From: Bretschneidera sinensis
Lineage: Eukaryota; Streptophyta; Magnoliopsida; Brassicales; Akaniaceae
Assembly (NCBI GenBank): GCA_023935145.1
Contig: CM043699.1
Coordinates: 132,068,536-132,132,535 of the forward strand
Length of the DNA: 64,000 bases
Direction: 5' to 3'
Shown here: positions 54,945 through 64,000 of the stretch, one piece after another
Numbering within the stretch: the stretch's first letter is position 1
Layout: every line of letters starts with the position of its first letter
Made by a program: the position numbers and the translations under genes
Notes under the pieces: generated by a model
Told to the model about the DNA's origin: nothing
Database searches by the model: none
Seen by the model: only the letters and a program-made list of their open reading frames with translations

Positions 54945-56862
54945 TGTAATACCCGTATTTGTAAAGTAAGGGTAAAGAAGTACTTTAATAAATATTAAAC
55001 TGAGTTAAAATATTGTATATACATTTAAATGCGAAAAGTCAAATTTTTATAAAACAATTAAAAAAAAAATCAAACGTCTAGGAACGTCCCAGAAGGCAGA
55101 AGAAGAAGAAAAAAAATGGAAAACATTGTAGCAGGTGAATGTAATTTGAAAGGTTGCATGCCTTCCACCTAGCAAAAAACGCGGAGGCTTGTTAAATGCT
55201 GAGTAATGCTTAAGATTTGTGTGTGTGTATATATATGTGTGTATATATATATATGTATGTATATGTATAAGTTTTAGTTTATTTACTTCATTTCCAAATC
55301 CTTTTGGGTTTCTTCCTTTTACAATTCAAACTACTCTATTTCTCTAAACACTTGGGGGCCGAAAGAAAGGTTAAAAGAGCAACATTTTGAAGGGGTTTAC
55401 GGAAGAATTTTATAGAGAGTCACGAGAAGCTATTAGAAAAACAGTAGGTAATAATTTAATGTTTATTTTTGAATTTTTAGTATACATGAAATTTCCCGAA
55501 ATTCAGAGTGAAAATTTTCAAAGGATGTGATTTATAAAGAATTGAAGAATAAATTAGAAATTTAATATAAGTATTATGTCAGATGTTTACGATCAGCAAC
55601 TGGGGAAAATTGCTGAGAGGAGCAGGAAGGGCAAGGAGGTGATCCACGGGTAGCTTTAAGTGCTACGTGGTGAGTTAAATTTACTTTAAGTAATCTAAAT
55701 AAAAATCAAATATCTAGTGATAATATTAAAATAAATTATTAGCTTATGCTTTGGTAGTAGATAAAAATTTAGTTGATAGGTTGATATGAATATTGGGCCT
55801 GTAGAAAATTATTATGTGAAAAGAAATATTATTAGAATAATGAGTCGATTTAATAATGACGGTGATAAATAAAATTTGACGAGTTATGATTAATGAACTG
55901 ATGTGATACATGAGGAGAAGAAATTAATGAAATTTATCAATTAGAAATTCGAGAAAAGACAGGATAGCTAAATTTAATATTTAAATTCATGTTGTTTTTA
56001 TATTATTGTTTATACGCATATTTCATATCATTGTTCATATACATGTGTATAAAAGAAAAGAACCAGGAGGGCACCAGTTTAATTGAAAAACCGTGACAGC
56101 CGGTATATGCTGGAAATAAAAGAAACCGTGACGGCTAGTATATGCTGGAAAAAGAGGGGAAAAACCGTGACAGCAGGTATATGCTGGAAAAGAAAAGAAC
56201 CGCAGGGGGCCAGTTTATGATAAAAACATGTCGACATGTGGGAAAACGTTCCCTAATAATAATAATTCATGCACTGCATCTGTTTTACATGTTGATATTT
56301 TTACTGAAATGTTGTTGATATTATGCATTTATTTGTAGATAAATGAGTTTCTCAAAGACACAGTTATAGTGAGAAAAAAGCATAGAAGTATGATATGATA
56401 GCAATTATTTAAATGTTAGACTATATGATATTATCTAGTCATATGAGAGATAAATGATTTAATATAAAGGGCTATTTATACAAATTGAGTACTACTAGTA
56501 AATTTAATTCATTGAGTTTGTGAAGCTCATCCCTCATTGTACAACGATTTCAGGTAGCAAACATGACAAATAATCTAGTGGGGTGAGAGTCAGACAAAAT
56601 CATTTTCTGTAAGCCATGTACGTGTCAACATCCTCAGACAAATGAGAAAATGAAATAAAAATTTTATTTGTAAATATTCATGCATTTTACGTTGTATATT
56701 ATGTCTAAGTTTATATCAAATTTTTGTAAATCCCATGTTGAGGGTTAAAATAAAAAATTTCTGTTAGTACTATTTTTATTTTTGCATATATGTGTTGTTA
56801 TGAGATTTTCAAAATGTGATGACACTGTCTCGAGGGTGGCCAACCCGAGATGGGTTGTTACA
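54945..56862. mobile_element. Solo LTR, 1,918 bp, inside the CACTA transposase
   Basis: Begins TGTAATACCCGTATTTG and ends GATGGGTTGTTACA, inverted TG..CA ends of the type seen in Tekay/Del-like gypsy LTRs (inference). Removing it and one 5-bp flank restores the transposase frame as LSLV|TPDPHNPGK, which fixes the insertion point. The flanking 5-mers are CTAGT and CTCCC, so the target duplication is decayed or was never perfect. Three copies of an ACCGTGACRGC..TATATGCTGGAAA unit of about 40-45 bp lie at about 56090-56190. Confidence 0.78.
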
Positions 56863-58659
56863 CTCCCGATCCACACAACCCTGGAAAGAATCTAGATGTA
56901 TATCTACGACCACTTGTAGATGAGTTGAAGGCATTATGGATGGATGGAGTTACTACTTACGATGCAGCCAAGAAATTTTTTTTTTTTAATATGAAGGTTA
57001 AACTTCTATGGACGATTAGAGACATCCCTGCAAATGGTATGCTTTCTAGGTGGAGCACTCATGGTCTATTGGCTTGTTCTTACTGTATGGAGCTCACCAA
57101 ATTATTCCATCTGCCAAATGGTCATAAAAATTATTGGTTTGATTATCACCATCAATTCTTCCTAGTAGGTCATGTTTTCAAAAGGTAGAAGCAGAGTTTC
57201 ATAAAGAATAGATATGAGAATGGCCCGCTGCCACCGCAATTGTCTGAGGTAGAAGTGAAAGCTAGAGTGATGTCCTTTGAACAAATAACATTTGGTACCA
57301 ATGGTAGAAAGCAAGAAATCCCTAGATTTACAAAGAGAAGTATCTTATGGGAACTGCCCTACTGGTCAACTAATCTAATTCGTCGCAATTTGGACGTTAT
57401 ATATATTGAGAAAAGTGCATTTGATAACGTCTTTAACACTGTTATGGATATCAAGGGTAAAATGAAAGACAATGCTAATGTTTGTTTACATATGGCAAAG
57501 TTCTATAGGCATCCTCAATTGGAGTTGGTTGAAGTTAATGGTAAACCTAAATTTAAACCCAAAGCAACCTACACTTTAAACAAGTCTCAAATAAAGGTGG
57601 TTTGCGTATAGGTTTCAAAATTGAAGTTTCCATATGGGTATGCCTCTAATTTAACATGGTGTGTTAAACTGAACAAGTGCAAGTTCTATGGGATGAAGAA
57701 TCACGATTATGACATGTTCACAGATAGATTAATTCCCCTAGTGTTTCATGATTTTTTTACTTGACCTTGTGTAGGATGCTTTGACATACCTAAGTAACTT
57801 CTTTAGTGACATATGCATAATTGAACTGTGTTGAGCATATGGAGGTTCTTAAGAAAAACATTTCCATCATCTTATACAAGCTTGAGAAGATATTTCCTCC
57901 AACATTCTTTGATTCAATGGAGCATTTGCTGATCCACTTAGGTTACGAAGCTCAAGTGGGTGGTCCTGTGCAAAATCGATGGATGTATCTGTTTGAAAGG
58001 TAACATCCTTAATCTTTATCAAATATTACTATTTCTCAGCTTCATATCATATCATTTTTTGTTTTATAATCCCTGTGTGTGTGTGTGTGTGTCTATATAT
58101 ATATATATGTATATATATGTGTGTGTGTGTTTATATGCAAAATAGGTGTATGCACAGCCTAAGAAAAAAGCTCGTAATAAAGCACGTGTGGTAGGTTCCA
58201 TAGTTGAGGCATACATTAAACAAGAGATCTCCAATTTTTTCTATGAATATTTTGAGCCAAAAGTTCAGACAAAATTAAATTGAGTCTGTTGCAACGACAA
58301 TGGGGGAAATGTTTATAAGAAGAAAGGCTATCTATTTTCTATTATCTAGGTCGCGCTTTTGGTCATGAGACTATTAGAGACTTGGATGACAAAGAGCTCA
58401 AGATCACAAAGATATATGTTCTCCTTAATTGCGTTGAAATTATACCATATGTGGAGTGAGTTCTTAACTTACGTTTAAATCTAAGGTTCTCTCACCACAT
58501 ATGCATATATGAGACAAAAATCAATTCATCATCATCATTATTATTGTAGACAATACGATGAGTCCTTGAAGAGTGAGCAACGAGGCATAACTGATGAACA
58601 AATTCAGAAGTTTCATGAGAAGAATTTCGCAAAATGGCTTCGTGATCTTGTAAGTCATA
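56863..58659 (+). pseudogene. CACTA TNPD transposase, central part
   Basis: Continues the TNP2/DUF4218 region in pieces: DPHNPGKNLDVYLRPLVDEL and LLACSYCMELTKLFHLPNGH (56863-57188); ILWELPYWSTNLIRRNLDVI, VFNTVMDIKGKMKDNANVCL (57240-57611); CVEHMEVLKKNISIILYKLE, GYEAQVGGPVQNRWMYLFER (57821-58003); FHEKNFAKWLRDLVSH (to 58659). Several stops intervene, for example in the segment near 58270. A TG/TA microsatellite (58074-58130) sits in the gap after 58003. The coding region is cut at 58659 by the copia element. Confidence 0.8.
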
Positions 58660-59051
58660 TGTTGGAAATCACCTTAGCAAGATGCCCAGGTGGTGATCTT
58701 CCAAACACCCAAGTCTTGAATGACTTGTAGAAAGAATTTCAGTAATCGAACACAAGAACAGAAAATCAAAGAAAGAAAGAAGACAAGCAATTTGTTGTCG
58801 AGGTTCGGCAATGTGCCTACGTCCCTGTGAGTTCCTCCGAACTCTCTGCACTATCTCAATGGTTCTTACAAAGTTACAGCAATCCCCTTCAAGAATCTAA
58901 GTTCTTGAAGAAATAAGAAGAGAAGGAAGAAGATGAGAACTCAACAATGTTCTCTAATCTAATCTAGACTCTCTCTATCTTATTACAACCAGCCTCACTA
59001 CAAGAGTCCTTCTTGTGTTTGTGTCTTTGCACCCTTACACAATTCTCTCTT
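58660..59051 (-). repeat. 3' LTR of the copia element, truncated
   Basis: Matches 62346-62737 without indels, ends GATTTCCAACA on the minus strand at the outer edge, and breaks off after ACACAATTCTCTCTT. About 640 bp of LTR sequence, present in the other copy, is missing, so a deletion reached from the RNase H region into this LTR. Confidence 0.9.
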
Positions 59052-59784
59052 TTATGGCTTCCGTAGCCACTATGCATTCTGCCCTGGTTGTTATGAGTAC
59101 TACCACTGGCTGCCACTGAGCCTCTATGTTCCTCAACAACCACTTCATCCCAAGCCAATGCTTATTTCCGGGATTACTCACAATTTTGCTGAAAATACTA
59201 ATTGCCCAAGAAACCCTCAACCAGCTTCTCTTCCTTTCCCGGATGATTCTCCTCATCCCAAGGATCTTTTGTGCAAGGCTGAGATCCTTCTTCTCGAACT
59301 CCTTACTGAGTTGAGATGCAAACCTTTCCATCCTCTTCCTGCTGTTCCAAACTAACAGCCCATCAATGACATAGGTAAGGATACTCACCATCTTCTCCAT
59401 CTTGTGTCCAGGTGAGAAAGTTTCTGTGAAACCTATGTCTCCTCTTCTTGTGAACCCATTCGCCACCAGCCTAGCCTTGTTCCAGACTTCATCTCTTGGA
59501 GGGCACCCTTCTTTGATCTTGTAAGTGCACTTACATTCCACAACCTTTTGATTTCCTAGAATTTTTACCAATTCCCATAAGTTGTTCTTTCTCAAAGAAT
59601 CCATTTCTTCCTCCATAGCTAGCTTCCACTTTGACGAATCCTTACACTCTATAGCATCCGTGTAAGTTTCTGGTTCAGCCATCTCTTCTTCTGTCCAAGG
59701 AGCTACTACATCTGCAGCATCCGCAAACCCACATCTTGAAGGTGGTCCGACCAGCCTTCTTTCCCGGTCTCTTGTGAGTTGCAA
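59035..59784 (-). pseudogene. Copia reverse transcriptase/RNase H remnant with deletions
   Basis: A 249-codon open frame assembled from non-adjacent parts of a copia polyprotein. The start of the reverse transcriptase is present (DAIECKDSSKWKLAMEEEMD, NKARLVANGF, FTETFSPG). It then jumps to just around the active-site region (YVIDGLLVW, normally YVDDML). It next joins FEKKDLSLAQKILGM to a degenerate RNase H block (LITTRAECIVATEAIKE), and finally LTR sequence. The catalytic YVDD is absent or altered. The frame being open is therefore a product of deletion, not selection. Confidence 0.8.
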
Positions 59785-60250
59785 GTCCTTCTGACATGCT
59801 GCAACATCCTCTTCTTGTTCAGCCTCTTCTTGAGTTTCTTAAGCTTGGCCTTCATCCAAGGGCTCTACCTAGTCCAAACCCTCTTGCCTCCTCTGTTCTA
59901 CCTGAATAGAATCTTCCTTGACGCTATGCTCCACAAGAACCAAACTGGTTTACTCACTAACCCCTGCAGGGTTAGTATTCTCCAAGTAGGGAAATAATAA
60001 TTCATTAAAGACAACATCCCTACTTATTATGAGTTTAAATCATTCTTTTTCTAAGGACCACAACCTGTACCCCTTAGCCCCTTCCCCATATCCTAGAAAC
60101 ACATATTTTCTAGATCCTGGGCTAAGCTTATCCTCCTTTTGGAGTGCATACGCAGCACACTCAAAAGTCCTAAGGTTGTCCAACTCAGGGGGTTTTCCAC
60201 TCCACAACTCTTCGGGAGTCTTATGGTATACAATCCTAGAGGGTGATCTA

Positions 60251-61213
60251 TTAATCAAATATGCAACTGTAGACACCTCTTCCCCCCAAAAAACATTTGG
60301 GTAATTCGGATTTATTTAACATGCACCTAACCTTTTCCCTAAGGGTCTTATTCATCCACTCAGCAACTCCACTTTGCTGAGGGGTTTCCACAACTGTCCT
60401 ATGTCTTAGAATGTCATTTAACCTATAGAATTGATCAAGTTCTTGGTTAAAAATTTCTAAGCCATTATCGGTTCTTATCCCCTTAACTACTCTTCCCATT
60501 TGAGTCTCAACCAGCCCTTTCCACACCACTAACTTATTCAATGCATCTGATTTATTTTTCACTAAATAAACCCACACTTTTCTTGAATAATCATCAACTA
60601 AAGACAGAAAGTAAATGTTACCTCCCTATGTTGGTGTCATTGCTGGTCCCCAAAGGTCCACATGAATGTAGTCAAGAATGCCCTTATCCTTGTGCACTCC
60701 GGTGTTGAAGCTGACCCGGTGTTGCTTCTCAAGAACGCAGCTCTCACAGAAATCTAGTTTTTCTACTTTGTCACCACCAAGTAGACCTTCCTTGCTAAGA
60801 ACTTGCAAGCCCTTTTCGCTCATGTGTCCCAAGCGAGTGTGCCAAAGGGCTGCCTTGTCCAGCTCAGCCATCAAGCTTGCTGCTTGATCATTGGTTTTTG
60901 TTTCTCTGATCATTTCATAGAGTCCATCGTTTCTTACTGCCTTGATCACTACCAAAGATCCCTTGGCCACCTTGATCTTTCCTCTCTATATCTTGCATGT
61001 ATAGCCCATGGAATCCAGCTGCCCCAATGAGATCAAGTTCCTCTTCAAATCTGGAACATACCTCACATTTTCCAGTAGCCTTGTGACTCCATCAAACATC
61101 CTCAATTGGATGTCTCCAATCCCTCTCACTTGGAAAGAATTATCATTCCCCAAGAAGACCCTTCCATCATTGATCTTCTTGAAATTCTTGAACCATTCTT
61201 TGTGAGGGCTCAT
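60251..61213 (-). pseudogene. Copia protease end and integrase
   Basis: At 60986-61213 is SPHKEWFKNF.. and the protease/linker block (NVRYVPDLKRNLISLGQLDS). 60626-60970 holds the integrase zinc region WHTRLGHMSEKGLQ..CESCVLEKQH and the first catalytic Asp in YIHVDLWGP. 60251-60577 holds the second Asp (GIRTDNGLEIF) and Glu (GVAEWMNKTLREK). Frames are broken between 60577 and 60626 and near 60980. Cys/His and DDE residues are all still present. Confidence 0.85.
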
Positions 61214-61222
61214 ATGATGAGT

Positions 61223-62104
61223 TCACTCGGAATCAAGAACCCACTTTCCACTGCATTGCCTCCTGCTCACATCCGAGCACACAACAAGAACATAATCACC
61301 TTGCTGTTCTCCCATGGAAACCGAAGCCTCTCCATTGTTGGTATGGCTTCTCCTCTCATCCCACATCCTCTTCTTGCAATCTTTCTTGAAATAGTCCTCC
61401 TTGTTGCAGTAGAAGCACCTCCTTCCTCCAGCCCTTGGTTTAGAGTGTGCTCTCCTATGGCTTTTTCCTCTATCATTGTCCCGGTAGTAGCCATTGTTAC
61501 TGCCATTCCGAGCTGCTGGCCTTTCTCTTATGAACAACCTTTCACCACTTGATGTCTCCTCATGTGCCCTTATGGCATTGATCACAATCTCCTTTGTCAA
61601 AGAATCCATTCCATACTCAATTGCATTAATCAAATTATCAAAGCAATCTGGAAGTGAATTTAATAAAATGACAGCCAATTGTTCATCCGGAAAAGTAATG
61701 CTACAGCTATTCAAATCTTGAACTAGCTTGTTAAAGACATCAAGATTATCTTGCAACTCTTTACTAGGGTCTATTTTAAAAGCAAAGATTCTTTTAAGAA
61801 GATAAATTTTGTTAGGGAGAGTTTTGGTAAGAAACAGCCCATCTAGTTTCTTCCATATGACAATCGGATCCTCCGAGTCTCCGCACTCCCTTGTGACACT
61901 ATCCGACATGTGCAAGAAAATGGTGCTGTAAGCCATCTTCTTCATCTCGGTCTGCTAGTCCTCCGTGACACTTGCTGGAAAAGTATCATCTTCTCCAATA
62001 GCCAAGTCCACTTTCTGCTGCATTAGAACCGCCTTGATCTTCCGCTTCCATAAGGTAAAGCCCCCCTTTCCATCAAAATTCTCCACACAGAAATTTGAAG
62101 CCAT
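61223..62104 (-). pseudogene. Copia gag
   Basis: Likely ATG at 62102-62104 (MASNFCVENFDGKGGFTLWK), with TAG in frame at 61955-61957, then an open frame of 240 codons (61223-61945). It includes FLHMSDSVTRECGDSEDPIV and a UBN2-type gag core. The zinc knuckle reads CFYCNKEDYFKKDC: the three Cys are present but the conserved His is Tyr. The frame ends with KWVLDSE and a stop, where a protease DSGC/DSxCT site should be. Confidence 0.85.
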
Positions 62105-62332
62105 CTTTTGCGGACAAGATCCCAGATTTGTGCACTAACCACAACTGCTTTCTTCAACTTCAAGAACATAGATCGAAGATGGATCTTTAACACCGTTCTT
62201 GAATCAACCTTCAAGAACACGACCGGATCTTGATCTTTACACCGTTCTTGATTCACCCAAGAAGTTTGATCTTTGATTCTTGGAGTCTTGGATTCATACC
62301 TTCTACTTCTTGTTCCGATAACCAGCTGCTGT

Positions 62333-62344
62333 GCTCTGATACCA
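62333..62344 (-). other. Primer-binding site of the copia element
   Basis: TGGTATCAGAGC on the minus strand, one base inside the 5' LTR end. It is a perfect match to the plant initiator-Met tRNA 3' end. Confidence 0.93.
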
Positions 62345-62345
62345 C

Positions 62346-63375
62346 TGTTGGAAATCACCTTGACAAGATGCCCAGATGGTGATCTTCCAAACACCCAAGT
62401 CTTGAATGACTTATAGAAACAATTTCAGCAATCGAACACAAGAACAGAAAATCAAAGAAAGAAAGAAGACAAGTAATTTGTTGTCGAGGTTCGGCAATGT
62501 GCCTACATCCCCGTGAGTTCCTCCGAACTCTCTACGCTATCTCAATGGTTCTTACAAAGTTACAGCAATCCCCTTCAAGAATCCAAGTTCTTGAAGAAAC
62601 AAGAAGAGAAGGAAGAAGATGAGAACTCAACAATGTTCTCTAATCTAATCTAGACTCTCTCTATCTTATTACAACCAGCCTCACTACAAGAGTCCCTCTT
62701 GTGTTTGTGTCTTTGCACCCTTACACAATTCTCTCTTGTGTTACAATGATCTCACAATGTCACAACCTGTGTGGTTCTCTCACACACCTTACTTTCATTA
62801 AAATGGGGCTAGAAAACCCTTTTTATAGCCTCTTAATTCTTGGACAATCTTGTGAATCATTCTTGACCCTTTGATCATGTTCTTCCTTTAATCTCAGCCC
62901 TTCATCACTCTCCAAGTGATGCTATGCGTTTTGGTGTGGTGCACACATGATTGGAGAGGTCTTATGCATGCTGGATCATGTGTGCAACCATGTGCTGTGC
63001 GCTGCGGCGCTGAAATGGGGAGGTGCGGCGCTGAGGCAGGGTTGGAAGGGAGGCTTGCTGTGAGGTGCGGCGCTGGTGCTGTGCGCCGCGGTGCTGGGCG
63101 AGGGCTGGTGTGCTGCTTGCTGTGAGGCGCGGCGCTGGGCAGGGTGCGCTGCGCCCTGACCTGATGCTGCAGCCTCCTGATGCTGTGCGCACACCTCCTG
63201 CTTGTGTGCTAAAACTTGCACAGCAGTGTGCCTAACCTTCCCACACTCAAAACTTAAGCACACATATGTGTGCAACCTTTTAACTTGCTGAAATTTGATA
63301 TTCCACAATTGGTTTGGACTTTAACCAACCTTAGACCATGTTTGGACATGTTTGAAACTTAGACAAATAACAATA
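62346..63375 (-). repeat. 5' LTR of the copia element, complete
   Basis: 1,030 bp. The inner edge ends ..TTTCCAACA on the minus strand. The outer edge reads TATTGTTATTTG on the minus strand where TGTTG is expected, a single G-to-A change of the terminal TG. A GC-rich block with repeated GGTGCGGCGCTG-type units (about 62993-63145) contrasts with the AT-rich surroundings. Frames there (both strands) are low-complexity and not genes. Confidence 0.88.
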
Positions 63376-64000
63376 TCATACCATGTAAAATAGTATCATA
63401 TTTTAAGTATATATAATTATGTATTAATGCATTTAGGTTTATGTATAATTATTCTCTATATTGTAATTACAGGTAACTAAAGATAAAACAATTGACAAGG
63501 AAATACGAGGGATATGACTTGGCCCGAAGAAGTGTGTGAAGTGTTATCCCGGATATAATGTCAACGGATACAAGTTTCACACCCAATCTTATGGAAAACA
63601 TAAGAAAATGATGAGTAGTGGTGTGCTTGTGAAAGTTAGTTGTTACAATGAATATGAACGTAACTTTTACGGGATGTTGACAGAAGTTGTCGAGCTCTAA
63701 TATATTGGGATTAATAACACTGTTGTATTATTCAAATGCTATTGGTTTGATTTTGAGAATGGAGTTCAAGCAGACAGACATGGTCTTATGGATATATCAA
63801 TGCTTAACTCAGATGAGCCATTTGTGTTGGCATCGCAAGTAATACAAGTGTTCTACTGCTCTTATCCTTCCACTAGAAAAGAAAGAAATGATTGGTGGGC
63901 AGTATGTAAAAGAAAGGCTAAGTGCATTGTCGAATTCCATTCGTATGAAGATGTAGATGAAGATATAATGCCTTTAGTTACGGATTACTAGTTACGGATT
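63376..64000 (+). pseudogene. CACTA TNPD transposase, C-terminal part (DUF4216-like)
   Basis: After the copia element, plus-strand frames read VNGYKFHTQSYGKHKKMMSS, LVKVSCYNEYERNFYGML, FKCYWFDFENGVQADRHGLM and EPFVLASQVIQVFYCSYP, then WWAVCKRKAKC. This is the DUF4216 region of CACTA transposase-like proteins. A TAA follows VVEL near 63700, where Asp-Tyr is usual. Sequence runs off the window. Confidence 0.78.

Larger units (their letters stand above)
58660..63375 (-). mobile_element. Ty1/copia retrotransposon with internal deletions, TCATA target duplication
   Basis: Reads right to left. The 5' LTR is 62346-63375, followed by a perfect initiator-Met primer-binding site, gag, protease, integrase, reverse transcriptase remnant, RNase H remnant, and a 3' LTR reduced to 58660-59051. 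Integrase precedes reverse transcriptase, which defines copia; Tork-like wording is tentative. The flanking TCATA repeats (58655-58659, 63376-63380) are perfect. The two LTR copies differ at about 14 of 392 shared bases, so insertion is younger than that of the gypsy element at the left edge. It inserted into CACTA transposase. Length 4.7 kb. Confidence 0.92.
53099..64000 (+). mobile_element. CACTA (En/Spm) transposon with nested insertions, 3' end outside window
   Basis: Runs from the CACTA terminus at 53099 through a TNPD-type transposase in pieces and out of the window. It is interrupted by a solo LTR (54945-56862) and a copia element (58660-63375). Removing them leaves about 4.3 kb of continuous CACTA sequence. 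No 3' terminus is visible. The transposase has several frameshifts, so the element is unlikely to be autonomous. Confidence 0.87.

Noticed and set aside
56080..56210. Regular repeats with spacers, superficially CRISPR-like
   Set aside because: Three imperfect units inside an LTR of a plant nuclear element; no cas genes, spacers not unique, and the host is a eukaryote.
59126..59355. Plus-strand frames antisense to the copia RT remnant
   Set aside because: Shadows of the minus-strand polyprotein with no independent features.
62916..63308. Open frames on both strands in GC-rich DNA
   Set aside because: They lie in a copia LTR with GCGCTG-type repeats; composition is low-complexity Ala/Cys/Gln/Arg and no family pattern is visible.

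Overview
This is nuclear DNA of a dicot-type flowering plant. The evidence is multi-exon genes with GT..AG introns, plant-only families (a DYW-class PPR protein, an alpha-expansin, an IQD protein, a DUF1664 protein), plant Ty1/copia, Ty3/gypsy, LINE and CACTA elements, and a plastid rpoC1 fragment lying in a nuclear intron. No prokaryotic operons, CRISPR arrays or rRNA genes are visible, and I recognised no tRNA gene.

Layout. 1-4,312: decayed Ty3/gypsy element whose 5' LTR is cut by the window edge. 4.9-10.6 kb: DUF1664 gene (+), frameshifted, with a LINE scrap and an rpoC1 fragment in its introns. 11.4-14.4 kb: eIF1A copy (+) with an early stop, followed by a 1,433-bp solo LTR. 15.98-16.95 kb: inverted partial DUF1664 copy. 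17.0-20.5 kb: graveyard of an unidentified coding fragment, an alpha-expansin pseudogene, two F-box-type fragments head to head, and a PPR first exon. 20.7-22.9 kb: intact two-exon DYW PPR gene (-), REME1-like. 23.7-30.5 kb: LTR remnant with a primer-binding site, then a decayed L1-type LINE (-) split by a 647-bp solo LTR. 31.0-33.2 kb: IQD pseudogene. 33.6-35.3 kb: intact eIF1A gene (-) inside an inverted duplicate of the 11.4-14.4 kb block. 35.3-38.1 kb: AT-rich spacer. 38.66-46.70 kb: intact 12-exon TAF6 gene (+). 47.3-47.7 kb: intronless EF-hand gene (-). 48.0-64.0 kb: CACTA material, with a TNPA-like fragment between long direct repeats, a TNPD-type transposase starting at a tandemly duplicated CACTA terminus, a 1.9-kb solo LTR inside it, and a deleted copia element with TCATA target duplications inside it. 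CACTA coding sequence resumes at 63.4 kb and runs off the window.

Four protein-coding genes look functional: the DYW PPR, eIF1A (34.4 kb copy), TAF6 and the EF-hand protein. They are unrelated housekeeping or regulatory genes with no shared pathway. The rest shows duplication, decay and nested transposition. The best-supported observations are dated by their own structure: three insertions with perfect 5-bp target duplications, one of them with an empty-site paralogue in the same window, and an inverted eIF1A pair in which one copy has died. I found no sign of a novel defence or metabolic system.
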